Assembly: GCA_934462775.1 (NCBI GenBank)
Contig: CAKSIR010000001.1
Location: 1-64,000, forward strand
Source: an uncultured Ruminiclostridium sp.
GTDB lineage: Bacteria; Bacillota; Clostridia; Oscillospirales; Ruminococcaceae
DNA length: 64,000 bases
Direction: 5' to 3'
Each line of letters begins with the position of its first letter. Position 1 is the stretch's first letter. Below the pieces are notes generated by a model. The model ran no database searches, was not told the DNA's origin, and saw nothing but the letters and a program-made list of their open reading frames with translations. Shown here piece by piece: positions 44,674-53,386 of the stretch. The position numbers and the translations under genes were made by a program.

Positions 44674-44867
44674 ATTGTACAAAATTTTAGTTGTTGTTCC
44701 CATGCAATGAAAAAAGTCCTCATCAAGCCGATATGCTTGCTAATAAAACATAAATTGCATAAGAGAGCTAACTTAAAATCTATATTTTAGGTTATTGCTT
44801 ATAATTACTTAAAAATAGACTTTGCATGACAAATCTGATAAAAAATCTTGATTTGAATAAATTCCGC

Positions 44868-44896
44868 TTGACAATCCTATAATAATAATGTATAAT
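44868..44896 (+). promoter_or_regulatory. Consensus promoter of metal-binding lipoprotein gene
   Basis: TTGACA (44868-44873), 17-nt spacer, TATAAT (44891-44896), 47 nt before the ATG. Confidence 0.85.
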
Positions 44897-44943
44897 GCAA
44901 TATGAAACTGAAACCCATTTTCATATTTGCAAAGGATGAAACA

Positions 44944-45882
44944 ATGAAAAAGATATTTGCCATATTACTCTGCATAAGCGCCACGCTAGGATTCACCGCC
45001 TGCGGCAATACCGCCGAACAGACGGACGACGGTAAAATAAGCGTTGTGGCTACCATTTTCCCCGAATACGATTTTGCAAGAGCCGTTTCAGGCGGACTTG
45101 CCGACATAAAAATGCTGGTTAGCCCGGCAACGGAAATTCACTCCTACGAGCCATCGCCGCAGGATATTGTCGCCGTACAGAACGCCGACCTTTTTATTTA
45201 TATAGGCGGCGAGGGCGACGCATGGGTTGAAAAAATCCTGTCAGCGGTTGATACTTCAAAAATGACAATCTTGAAAATGATGGACACCGTTTCCGTTGTT
45301 GAAGAAAAGATTGTCGACGGCATGGAAGGAGAAAGCGACAGCGATGAAATCGAATACGACGAGCATATCTGGACATCTCCAAAAAATGCAATAACCATGG
45401 TCAACGCTATCTGCAGCGCCATGAGCGAGATTGATTCAGAAAACGCAGAAACCTATTCCGCAAACGCCGCCGCTTATAACGCGGAAATCCAAGCGGTTGA
45501 CGATGAAATAAAGCAGGCGGTTGACAGCGCGTCAAAGAAAATGCTCGTATTTGGCGACCGTTTTCCGTTCAGATATTTTGCCGATGAATTCGGGCTTTCC
45601 TACTATGCAGCTTTTCCCGGCTGCTCCGGAGAAACAGACGCAAGCGCTGCCACAATCGCAAAGCTGGTAACGCGCATAGAGGAAAACCGCCTGCCTGCCG
45701 TATTTTACGTTGAACTGAGCAATCACGCAATGGCTGACTCAATTGCAGCCCAAACAGGCGCAAAGGCGCTCATGCTCCACTCGTGCCACAACGTCAGCAA
45801 GGACGATTTCGACAGCGGCGTTACTTATGTTGACCTGATGAAAAACAACGCCGAATCGCTAAGACAAGGACTTCCGCAATAA
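44944..45882 (+). CDS. Metal ABC transporter substrate-binding lipoprotein (ZnuA-like)
   Basis: The 312-residue lipoprotein (signal ending GFTACGN, Cys near 20) belongs to the cluster A-I zinc/manganese-binding family: VVATIFPEYDFA (about 35-46), HSYEPSPQD (about 65-73), a Glu/Asp-rich EYDEHIWTSP (about 138-147), and a C-terminal lobe from about 195. The usual third His (HDAFGYF) is replaced by GDRFPFRYFADEFGL, and the Glu/Asp-rich loop replaces the usual His-rich one. ATG 44944 follows AAAGGATG; an earlier ATG at 44902 has no RBS. No permease or ATPase is adjacent and a terminator follows, so it is an orphan that must share a transporter or act as a metal chaperone. Confidence 0.88.
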   Translation: MKKIFAILLCISATLGFTACGNTAEQTDDGKISVVATIFPEYDFARAVSGGLADIKMLVSPATEIHSYEPSPQDIVAVQNADLFIYIGGEGDAWVEKILSAVDTSKMTILKMMDTVSVVEEKIVDGMEGESDSDEIEYDEHIWTSPKNAITMVNAICSAMSEIDSENAETYSANAAAYNAEIQAVDDEIKQAVDSASKKMLVFGDRFPFRYFADEFGLSYYAAFPGCSGETDASAATIAKLVTRIEENRLPAVFYVELSNHAMADSIAAQTGAKALMLHSCHNVSKDDFDSGVTYVDLMKNNAESLRQGLPQ

Positions 45883-45886
45883 CATT

Positions 45887-45925
45887 AAGCCTCACTTCAT
45901 TTAAGATGTGAGGCTTGTTTATTTT
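45887..45925 (+). terminator. Terminator of metal-binding lipoprotein gene
   Basis: AAGCCTCAC/GTGAGGCTT, 9-bp stem (45887-45916), then GTTTATTTT. Confidence 0.85.
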
Positions 45926-45936
45926 GTATATTTTTC

Positions 45937-45965
45937 TTGCAAATTGTTAAATTATATGCTATAAT
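45937..45965 (+). promoter_or_regulatory. Promoter of ppk2 gene
   Basis: TTGCAA (45937-45942), 17-nt spacer, TATAAT (45960-45965). Confidence 0.75.
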
Positions 45966-46002
45966 AAGTACAACAAAATTATATTTGAAAGGCGGCACTG
46001 CT

Positions 46003-47493
46003 ATGCTTGAACTTGTGGATTTAAATGTTAAAACCGATAAGGAACAATATAAATCAGAAATTGTTCAATATAAAAAGCAGCTTATTCTGCTGGAGCAGGA
46101 AATCAAGAAAAAGAATCTGCCTGTCATAATCCTGTTTGAGGGCTTTGGCGCAAGCGGAAAGGGTTCAATGATCAGCAAAACAATTTCCTGCCTTGACCCG
46201 CGCAGCTTCATGGTTTACTCAACAACCGCCGCGACAGACGCCGAAAAACGTATGCCGCTTATGCACCGCTTTTGGAAAGTCATTCCCGAAAAAGGCAGAA
46301 TGACAATTCTTGACCGTTCATGGTATCAGGAAACCGCCCGCGCATTTCTTGAAAATGGAATAAGCGAAAAAGAATATATCCACAGGCTTGATATGATGAA
46401 TCTTTTCGAAAGACAGCTTACAGACGACGGCTATCTTATCGTTAAGTTCTTCCTGCACATTGATAAGCACGAGCAGAAAAAGCGCTTTGAAAAGCTGATG
46501 GAATCAAAGGTTACGGCATGGCGCGTCAACGAAATGGATTTGAAGCGAAACAAAAAATACGACAAATACTTCAGCGCATACGATGGAATGCTGAACTATA
46601 CCAACACAGATTACGCGCCGTGGAACATAATCCCGTCCAACGACAAGCGCACTGCTGTTCTTGCAATATACAAAGCCCTTTGCAATTCAATCAGAACTGC
46701 TCTGGACGGCAGCGGTGAAATTTCGGCAACCCTTAAAGGAAAGCAGGTCGAGAAGCAGCAGTTCGAGCCGCTCAAAATGCCGGCTCTGAACGAAATCGAT
46801 CTTTCCCCTTCCCTCACTGATGAAGAGTACGAAACCGAGCTTGAACATGAGCAGAAAAAGCTTTCCAAGCTCCATTCAAAGCTTTACGAGCAGAAAATTC
46901 CGGTTATAATCGCGTTTGAAGGCTGGGACGCAGCGGGAAAAGGCGGAAACATCCGCAGAATTTCCGCCGCCCTTGACCCAAGAGGATACGAAGCAGTGCC
47001 TGTTGCCGCGCCGGATAAGCACGAGCTTAACCGCCATTACCTGTGGAGATTCTGGAACAAGCTGCCCAAAACAGGGCATATCGCCATCTTCGACCGCACA
47101 TGGTACGGCAGGGTTATGGTTGAACGTCTGGAAAATTTAACTCCCGAAAGCCGCTGGTCAATGGCATATCAGGAAATGAACGAGTTTGAAAACGAGCTTA
47201 CCGATTCAGGAACAATCGTGCTGAAATTCTGGCTGCAAATCGACAAGGACGAGCAGCTGAAACGTTTTAACGAGCGGCAGAACACCCCCGAAAAGCAGTG
47301 GAAAATTACCGATGAGGACTGGCGCAACCGCGAAAAATGGGATAAATATGAGGTTGCGGTAAATGAAATGATTGCAAAAACCTCAACGGAATTTGCTCCG
47401 TGGCACATTATCCCTGCCAACGATAAAAAATACGCACGAATTGCAACATTAAAAATCATCAACAAGGTTCTCGAGGAAAAGCTGGAGAAATGA
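46003..47493 (+). CDS. Two-domain PPK2 (polyphosphate:AMP phosphotransferase)
   Basis: The 496-residue protein has two PPK2 domains in tandem, the class II arrangement that phosphorylates AMP to ADP with polyphosphate. Domain 1 (about 20-240) has FEGFGASGKGS at about 43-53 and DRSWYQE at about 105; domain 2 (about 265-490) has the canonical FEGWDAAGKGGNIRR at about 304-318 and DRTWYGRV at about 364. The first P-loop has Gly in place of Asp, so domain 2 is probably the catalytic one. ATG 46003 follows GAAAGGCGG; a TTG at 45937 is inside the -35 element. It is monocistronic. Confidence 0.92.
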   Translation: MLELVDLNVKTDKEQYKSEIVQYKKQLILLEQEIKKKNLPVIILFEGFGASGKGSMISKTISCLDPRSFMVYSTTAATDAEKRMPLMHRFWKVIPEKGRMTILDRSWYQETARAFLENGISEKEYIHRLDMMNLFERQLTDDGYLIVKFFLHIDKHEQKKRFEKLMESKVTAWRVNEMDLKRNKKYDKYFSAYDGMLNYTNTDYAPWNIIPSNDKRTAVLAIYKALCNSIRTALDGSGEISATLKGKQVEKQQFEPLKMPALNEIDLSPSLTDEEYETELEHEQKKLSKLHSKLYEQKIPVIIAFEGWDAAGKGGNIRRISAALDPRGYEAVPVAAPDKHELNRHYLWRFWNKLPKTGHIAIFDRTWYGRVMVERLENLTPESRWSMAYQEMNEFENELTDSGTIVLKFWLQIDKDEQLKRFNERQNTPEKQWKITDEDWRNREKWDKYEVAVNEMIAKTSTEFAPWHIIPANDKKYARIATLKIINKVLEEKLEK

Positions 47494-47529
47494 AAAATAC
47501 CGATTAGGCTCATGCTTAATCGGTATTTT
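47494..47529. terminator. Bidirectional terminator
   Basis: AAAATACCGATTA/TAATCGGTATTTT, 13-bp stem, 10-nt loop, starting directly after the ppk2 stop; its right arm contains the stop codon of the convergent DUF1275 gene (47516-47518). Confidence 0.9.
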
Positions 47530-48208
47530 CCTTATTTTCAAGCGTTATTATCACAAACGAAACCGCCATAAATACTGCACATATCATTATTGCCCATTGC
47601 CCCATAAGCGAAACGCAGACATCGCCTATTATTGCACCCATCGCAAAAAACGCGATTATCGCAAAGAAAACAAGTCCCTTTTTAAGGTCGCGCTTGTCCC
47701 TGTGCGCCGCGTACTCGCACAGCGATGACGCAGCCGTGCGCATATTGCCTATGCACATTGTAGTTGCGCAAACGTAGCTTTGCGGACTTGCACCGCCTAC
47801 ATTCAGCTTTCTGAACGCTTCTACCTGCGCACCGCAGGCAAGTGAAATCATGCAGTCCGAAACCACGTTAAGGCTTTGCGGAAAAAACGCCGAGCAAAAC
47901 AGTATTGCCGTTTCAAACATAATGACTATCTGCCGCCTGTGCAGCTTTTTATCGACAAAAATGTGATGAATCGCCTGTGCAAGCACTATTCCGCAGATAA
48001 ACGACAGAACAGGTATGAAATATCTGAACGCTGCACCGAAATTGCCTTTCGCAAGATTTACTGCCATAAGCAATATATTTCCCGTCTGAGCATTGGCAAA
48101 AACCTCTCCCCTGCACATATACGAATACGCGTCCATAAATCCGCCCGAAAGCGTAAGTACAAACGCAAGCACTATGGAGTTTTCGCTGACGCTGATTTTC
48201 CTTTTCAT
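47516..48208 (-). CDS. DUF1275 (YoaK-family) membrane protein
   Basis: A 230-residue membrane protein with about six spans and the family sequences LSGGFMDAYSYMCRGEVFANAQTGN (split: GGFMDAYSY near 20, ANAQTGNILLM near 35) and CIGNMRTAASSLCEYA (about 145-160). The function of DUF1275 proteins is unknown. ATG 48208 follows AAGGAGAG; a longer frame to 48307 begins in non-coding sequence and is rejected. The 3' end lies within the shared terminator. Confidence 0.88.
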   Translation of the reverse strand: MKRKISVSENSIVLAFVLTLSGGFMDAYSYMCRGEVFANAQTGNILLMAVNLAKGNFGAAFRYFIPVLSFICGIVLAQAIHHIFVDKKLHRRQIVIMFETAILFCSAFFPQSLNVVSDCMISLACGAQVEAFRKLNVGGASPQSYVCATTMCIGNMRTAASSLCEYAAHRDKRDLKKGLVFFAIIAFFAMGAIIGDVCVSLMGQWAIMICAVFMAVSFVIITLENKENTD

Positions 48209-48303
48209 ACAATCTCTCCTTTTACAATGAAATTGTAGCACATACGTCTGCTGTTTTCCACTGTCAATTGCAACAAAAATATTAGCTGTCAAGGCTGCGG
48301 TTT

Positions 48304-48337
48304 GCAAAAAAATCCCACAGTCATGCGGCTGTGGGAT
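48304..48337 (-). terminator. Terminator of clpB
   Basis: ATCCCACAG/CTGTGGGAT, 9-bp stem, TCATGCGG loop, then seven T on the minus strand. Confidence 0.9.
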
Positions 48338-48342
48338 AGTTA

Positions 48343-50943
48343 TTATTTAAGCACAAGCTGATCGTTTTCGCAATCAACCGTAACCGTTGTGTTAGGCTTG
48401 AGCCTGTCGGAAATGATAGCTCTTGCAATAAGCGTTTCAAGCTTGCTCTGGATAAATCTCTTGAGCGGTCTTGCGCCGTAAATCGGGTCATAGCCCTGCT
48501 CAACGATATAGTCCTTTGCAGCAGGCGTAACGCTGATCTCAAGCTGCTTGTCTTCAAGACGTTTGCCAAGGCTTGCAATCATAAGGTCGACAATCTTGTA
48601 AATCTCAGTCTTTGCAAGCGGCTTGTAGAACACGATTTCATCAAGACGGTTAAGGAACTCAGGTCTGAACTGGGTCTTTAACAGCTGATTTACCTTTTCC
48701 TTTGCGTCCTCGCTGATTTCGTTGTCAGCAGTAATGCCGTCAAGAATGTAGTTTGAACCAAGGTTTGAAGTAAGGATTATAATAGTGTTCTTGAAGTCAA
48801 CCGTTCTGCCCTGCGAGTCGGTAATTCTGCCGTCGTCAAGAACCTGAAGCAGAATGTTGAACACATCGGGGTGAGCCTTTTCGATTTCATCGAACAAAAC
48901 AACCGCGTACGGTTTTCTGCGAACTGCCTCTGTAAGCTGACCGCCCTCATCGTAGCCAACGTATCCCGGAGGCGCGCCAATCAGACGGCTTACGCTGTAC
49001 TTCTCCATGTACTCGCTCATATCGATACGGACAATGTTCTTTTCATCATCGAAAAGTGCCTGTGCAAGCGCCTTTGCAAGCTCGGTCTTACCAACGCCGG
49101 TAGGACCTAAGAACAGGAACGAACCGATTGGTCTGTTCGGGTCCTGAATACCTGCACGGGAACGAATAATTGCTTCGCTGACCTTTTCAACTGCCTCGTC
49201 CTGACCGATAACACGCTGATGAAGAATATCCTCCATGCCAAGCAGCTTTTCACGCTCGCCCTGCATAAGCTTTGCAACAGGAATACCTGTCCAGCGGCAG
49301 ATAATCTTTGCAATTTCTTCCTCGGTTACCTTGTCACGAAGCAGCGAGCTGTTGTTGTTCTTGCTCTGCTCGGCAAGCTTTTCCTCGGCTTCAAGCTCCG
49401 CCTGCAGCTGCGGCAGTTCGCCGTACTGAAGCTCGGCAGCCTTGTTAAGGTTGTATTCGCGTTTTGCCTTTTCAATTTCAGCGCCAAGAGCCTCGATTCT
49501 CTTACGAAGCTCCTGAACCTTGTTGATGGCGGATTTTTCGTTCTCCCACTTTGCTTTCATTTCCTTAAAGCTTGCGCGCATATCTGCAAGCTCTTTCTGA
49601 ATTTCAGCAAGGTGTTCCTTGGACAGCGAGTCGTTTTCCTTTTTAAGAGCAGCCTCCTCGATTTCATGCTGCATTATCTTTCTTGAAAGCTCGTCAAGCT
49701 CTGTCGGCATCGACTCCATTTCTGTCTTAATAAGTGCGCACGCCTCATCTACAAGGTCTATCGCCTTATCAGGCAGGAAACGGTCGGAAATGTATCTGTT
49801 CGAAAGGGTTGCTGCGGCAATAAGCGCCTGGTCCTGAATTTTAACGCCGTGGAATACCTCGTAGCGTTCCTTAAGACCACGCAGGATAGAAATTGTATCC
49901 TCGACAGTAGGCTCCTCAACCATTACAGGCTGGAAACGTCTTTCAAGAGCGGCGTCCTTTTCAATGTACTGACGGTACTCGTTAAGCGTTGTCGCACCTA
50001 TGCAGTGCAGCTCGCCTCTTGCAAGCATTGGCTTGAGGATATTGCCTGCGTCCATTGCACCGTCGGTTTTGCCTGCGCCAACGATAAGATGAAGCTCATC
50101 GATGAACAGGATAATCTTGCCCTCGCTCTTCTTGATTTCCTGAAGAACTGCCTTTAAACGCTCCTCAAATTCACCCCTGTACTTTGCGCCCGCAACCAGC
50201 GAACCCATATCAAGACTGAACAGCTGACGATCCTTCAGGTTGTTCGGAACATCTCCCCTTACAATACGAAGCGCAAGTCCCTCGGCGATTGCCGTTTTAC
50301 CTACGCCCGGTTCACCGATAAGAACAGGATTGTTCTTGCTCTTACGTGAAAGGATACGGATAACGTTTCTTATTTCGGTATCACGGCCGATTACTGGGTC
50401 CAGCTTGTTCTGTCTTGCCAGCTCAACAAGGTCCTGACCGTACTTTTTAAGCACATCGTAGGTGCTTTCGGGGTTGTCGGAGGTAACTCTTGTGTTGCCC
50501 CTTACCGTTTGAAGCACCGACATAAACTTGTTTTTATCAATGCCGTACTGTCTGAATATATCCTTGACCTTGCCTGCTGCCTTGTCAAGAAGTCCCATGA
50601 ACAAATGCTCAACGGAAACAAATTCGTCCTTCATGCGCTTTGCGCAGTCCTCAGCGTCACTGAGCGCCATATCCACATCGTGGGAAACATAAACCTGATT
50701 CGGATCCCTGCCTGAGCCGGTTACTTTCGGAATACCGTTTATAGCCTGTTCGGCTGACTGCTTGACCAAATTGGCGTCAATGCCCATTTTTGACAGAAGC
50801 TGAGGAATAAGTCCCTCCTCCTGTTCAAGCAGCGATACCAGCAGGTGCTCCTGTTCAATCTGCTGATTGCTGTTGGAGATTGCAATGCTCTGCGCATTCT
50901 GGATTGCCTCAAGAGATTTTTGTGTAAGCTTGTTGGTATTCAT
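48343..50943 (-). CDS. clpB: ATP-dependent chaperone ClpB
   Basis: ClpB is a hexameric AAA+ disaggregase that works with DnaK. The 866-residue protein has the Clp N domain (1-145), first AAA with GEPGVGKT (about 206-213), a complete coiled-coil M domain (about 405-525), and second AAA with GPTGVGKT (about 606-613); [12 protein letters not shown]-type Walker B ([13 protein letters not shown]) follows near 675. RBS AAAGGATG precedes the ATG. No CIRCE or CtsR box is visible upstream; instead a ribbon-helix-helix gene sits 30 nt ahead and shares its promoter. Confidence 0.97.
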   Translation of the reverse strand: MNTNKLTQKSLEAIQNAQSIAISNSNQQIEQEHLLVSLLEQEEGLIPQLLSKMGIDANLVKQSAEQAINGIPKVTGSGRDPNQVYVSHDVDMALSDAEDCAKRMKDEFVSVEHLFMGLLDKAAGKVKDIFRQYGIDKNKFMSVLQTVRGNTRVTSDNPESTYDVLKKYGQDLVELARQNKLDPVIGRDTEIRNVIRILSRKSKNNPVLIGEPGVGKTAIAEGLALRIVRGDVPNNLKDRQLFSLDMGSLVAGAKYRGEFEERLKAVLQEIKKSEGKIILFIDELHLIVGAGKTDGAMDAGNILKPMLARGELHCIGATTLNEYRQYIEKDAALERRFQPVMVEEPTVEDTISILRGLKERYEVFHGVKIQDQALIAAATLSNRYISDRFLPDKAIDLVDEACALIKTEMESMPTELDELSRKIMQHEIEEAALKKENDSLSKEHLAEIQKELADMRASFKEMKAKWENEKSAINKVQELRKRIEALGAEIEKAKREYNLNKAAELQYGELPQLQAELEAEEKLAEQSKNNNSSLLRDKVTEEEIAKIICRWTGIPVAKLMQGEREKLLGMEDILHQRVIGQDEAVEKVSEAIIRSRAGIQDPNRPIGSFLFLGPTGVGKTELAKALAQALFDDEKNIVRIDMSEYMEKYSVSRLIGAPPGYVGYDEGGQLTEAVRRKPYAVVLFDEIEKAHPDVFNILLQVLDDGRITDSQGRTVDFKNTIIILTSNLGSNYILDGITADNEISEDAKEKVNQLLKTQFRPEFLNRLDEIVFYKPLAKTEIYKIVDLMIASLGKRLEDKQLEISVTPAAKDYIVEQGYDPIYGARPLKRFIQSKLETLIARAIISDRLKPNTTVTVDCENDQLVLK

Positions 50944-50973
50944 ATAATCACATCCTTTTGGATAATTAACAAT

Positions 50974-51636
50974 TTATATCAAGACAATACCTTTGTGAAG
51001 ATATTGTTCGTATGCCTGTTTTGCCTTTATTGCCGCCTCTTGCTCATTGTCAAGATTTGCGAAATAAACCTTGAGAATATCATCGAACATTCGGATATAT
51101 TCGCCGATTGCTCTGCCGATTTCCTCAGTGCTGCTTTGTTCGTGCTCAGGGGGAAGTCTGAAGGTCCTTATAAATCTGCCGTTTTCTATTCGGTAGGTAA
51201 TTCCCTCTGGAAAATAGCCGATAATATAAGTGTTTTCAAGAGTTGCCCAAAGCTTTAAAAACGAAGTCAAATCCGATTTGAGCTGTTCAGACGAGGTTCG
51301 GAACGAAACCTTCAACTGTCCGATGGTCTTTTGCGGGTTGCGGTGCAGCTCAAGACTGTACCTTATCGTTGGCTTGTATTTGTATTTTAGCGCCGAGCGG
51401 ATAGACATCATTGCGTCGCTTGCCTGCTCCTGAACCTGAAAGCTGTCATCGTCCATAAGCTGTTCAATGCTTTTGAATATGCTGTTCATTCGCTTTTCGG
51501 GAGTAACGTAAGCAACCTTTTCCGCCAAAATCTGATTTATCAGATTTGAACGGCTGGTGTTCATCGCGTATGCCATGCGGTCAATCTGTTCAACAACATC
51601 GTCCATCAGCACCAGACTGTATACGCTTTTGCTCAT
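50974..51636 (-). CDS. Ribbon-helix-helix protein upstream of clpB
   Basis: The 220-residue protein starts with a ribbon-helix-helix DNA-binding motif (KSVYSLVLMDDVVEQIDRMA, about 3-22, then NTSRSNLINQILAEKV, about 26-41). The rest, about 60-215, is a predicted alpha+beta domain of unknown function with YSLELHRNPQKTIGQLKVSF and FANLDNEQEAAIKAKQAYEQ. It is co-transcribed with clpB (30-nt gap) under a promoter flanked by an inverted repeat. It might be a heat-stress regulator controlling itself and clpB, in place of CtsR or HrcA; this is inference from context. Confidence 0.78.
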   Translation of the reverse strand: MSKSVYSLVLMDDVVEQIDRMAYAMNTSRSNLINQILAEKVAYVTPEKRMNSIFKSIEQLMDDDSFQVQEQASDAMMSIRSALKYKYKPTIRYSLELHRNPQKTIGQLKVSFRTSSEQLKSDLTSFLKLWATLENTYIIGYFPEGITYRIENGRFIRTFRLPPEHEQSSTEEIGRAIGEYIRMFDDILKVYFANLDNEQEAAIKAKQAYEQYLHKGIVLI

Positions 51637-51669
51637 CTCAACCGCTCCTTTCTTTTTTACTGTGACTAC

Positions 51670-51722
51670 ATTATAGCACGTCTTTAATAACTCGTCAAGC
51701 GTTTTATATAATTTTATTGACG
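51670..51722 (-). promoter_or_regulatory. Promoter and inverted repeat of the RHH-clpB operon
   Basis: Minus strand TTGACG (51698-51693), 17-nt spacer, TATAAT (51675-51670). The -35 TTGACG forms an inverted repeat with CGTCAA of the minus strand at 51722-51717, 24 bp centre to centre, a possible operator for the first gene's product. Confidence 0.65.
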
Positions 51723-51749
51723 TTTTATTAAAGTTTGTTGAAATTGCAC

Positions 51750-51787
51750 AAAAAGAAAGTGCTCACAGCCTGCGCTGTAAGCACTTT
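51750..51787 (-). terminator. Terminator of antiporter gene
   Basis: AAAGTGCT-ACAGC / GCTGT-AGCACTTT, 13 bp with one mismatch (51756-51787), then CTTTTTG on the minus strand. Confidence 0.8.
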
Positions 51788-51804
51788 TGTATATGAAATT
51801 GGTA

Positions 51805-53100
51805 TTACCAATACTTTTCCTTAACCTTTGCGTATTCCTGAACCTCGTCCTCAAAGGCTTCTGTCGAGTTTTCAACAAGCTCGGACTTGACAACATCGGA
51901 TTCCGTTTCCTCTGCAGCTTCGCCGCTCTTGCTTTTGTATACGAACTTCAGCAGTATAGGAGTGATAATTGTTGTTGCAACTACCATAATAACAATAGGT
52001 CCGAAAAGCGTTGGGTTCATCAGTCCAACTGCCGCGCCCTTGCTGGCAACAATCAGCGCAACCTCGCCGCGGGAAACCATTCCCACGCCTACTCTTAAGC
52101 AGTCCTTATTATTGAACTTACATATCTTTGCGCCGAGTCCGCAGCCAATAATTTTCGAGATTACCGCGAAAATCGTAAGTGCAATCGTGAATATAATTAT
52201 GCTTGCGCTCATCGATGGGAGAACGACCTTAAGACCTATGCTTGCAAAGAATATAGGTGAAAGCAGCAGGTAGGAAAGAGTTTCAAACTTTGTTGCAATG
52301 TACTTTGTGCGCTGAGTGTTTGAAATAAGCATACCTGCAATGAAAGAGCCGGTAATATCAGCAACGCCGAAGAACTCCTCTGCAACGAAGGACATAAGCA
52401 GACAGATTACAAACGCAGCTATCGTATATCTTCTGAGGTCGGACTTATCGTTGGTTGTCCACTTTTTGAAGCCCCAGTGGATAAGGAATCCGATGCCGAT
52501 TGCAAATACGAAGAATGCAACAATCTTGAGAAGCACTACCCAGATTTCAACCTCCGAATCTGCCAAAGAGGTTACTATTGTAAGTGCGATAATGCCGAGA
52601 ATATCGTCAATCAGCGCCGCGCCCAAAATAGCGTTGCCCGATTTGGTGGAAAGCTTTCCAAGCTCCTTAAGCGTTTCAACAGTGATGCTGACAGAGGTTG
52701 CTGTAAGAATGATACCGATAAACGCATTCTGCAAAAATACGCTTGTGCCAAGATCGTTATTGCCCTCGTTGAACAGCGCCGCCAGTCCAAATCCGCCTAC
52801 AAGCGGTACAATTACGCCGAGAAGCGCTATGATAAACGAAGCAAGTCCTGTCTTTTTCAGCTCTTTGATGTCGGTTTCAAGACCCGCTGTAAACATCAGT
52901 ATAATTACACCGATTTCCGAAAGTCTTGTAATAAAATCTGTTTCGCTGAGAATGTTAAGACCGAAAGCCGGTCCTAAAATAAGTCCTGCGCAAAGTGCGC
53001 CAACTACCTGCGGCATACGGATTTTCTTTGTTACGAGTCCGAGCAATTTTGTGCTGAGCAATATAATTGCAAGGTCAAATAAGTATTTGTATTCCTCCAT
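51805..53100 (-). CDS. CPA2-family cation:proton antiporter
   Basis: The 431-residue membrane protein has about 12-13 spans and the monovalent-cation antiporter (KefB/NapA) motifs: RMPQVVGALCAGLILGP (about 29-45), MFTAGLETDIKELK (about 74-87), GAALIDDILGIIAL (about 161-174) with the paired ion-binding aspartates, and GMVSRGEVALI (about 347-357). The C-terminal 40 residues are acidic and lack a TrkA domain. ATG 53100 is chosen by AAAGGAT at the right distance; the ATG at 53109 would overlap that RBS. It is monocistronic. Confidence 0.9.
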   Translation of the reverse strand: MEEYKYLFDLAIILLSTKLLGLVTKKIRMPQVVGALCAGLILGPAFGLNILSETDFITRLSEIGVIILMFTAGLETDIKELKKTGLASFIIALLGVIVPLVGGFGLAALFNEGNNDLGTSVFLQNAFIGIILTATSVSITVETLKELGKLSTKSGNAILGAALIDDILGIIALTIVTSLADSEVEIWVVLLKIVAFFVFAIGIGFLIHWGFKKWTTNDKSDLRRYTIAAFVICLLMSFVAEEFFGVADITGSFIAGMLISNTQRTKYIATKFETLSYLLLSPIFFASIGLKVVLPSMSASIIIFTIALTIFAVISKIIGCGLGAKICKFNNKDCLRVGVGMVSRGEVALIVASKGAAVGLMNPTLFGPIVIMVVATTIITPILLKFVYKSKSGEAAEETESDVVKSELVENSTEAFEDEVQEYAKVKEKYW

Positions 53101-53185
53101 TGCAGTCATCCTTTCTTCTACGCTGAATAATCAGTTTTTTCGCCTTTCTTATTTATATATATAGACGATTTTCTGCACCTTGATG

Positions 53186-53213
53186 ATTATATCACTTTTT
53201 TTTAAAAAATCAA
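53186..53213 (-). promoter_or_regulatory. Promoter of antiporter gene
   Basis: Minus strand TTGATT (53213-53208), 16-nt A/T spacer, TATAAT (53191-53186). The remainder of 53214-53350 is AT-rich with no feature I can name. Confidence 0.6.
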
Positions 53214-53352
53214 CACAATTTTTACACTTTTCGATGTCATTGGGCGTCATTCGTGCTAATTCACATATAAACCAAAATTTTGTAAATTTTATTATGGAAT
53301 ATGTGCATAAAAAACGCATAAATTCTGCCGCACTGCCATTTTAATGCAATAA

Positions 53353-53383
53353 AACTCGGTATATCCGCAAAATATACCGAGTT
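53353..53383 (-). terminator. Terminator of ArsB/SLC13-like gene
   Basis: AACTCGGTATAT/ATATACCGAGTT, 12-bp perfect stem with 7-nt loop, just after the stop at 53387; the minus strand continues TTATTG. Confidence 0.75.
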
Positions 53384-53386
53384 CAT

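Noticed and set aside
45937-46002. TTG start for the PPK2 gene
   Set aside because: The TTG is the -35 hexamer and the frame covers the -10; ATG 46003 has a strong RBS.
48343-51720. CIRCE or CtsR control of clpB
   Set aside because: Neither TTAGCACTC-N9-GAGTGCTAA nor GGTCAAA tandem heptads are present upstream.
52316-53164. 282-codon plus-strand frame opposite the antiporter
   Set aside because: Antisense to a well-supported transporter, no RBS, low-complexity Ser/Ile composition.
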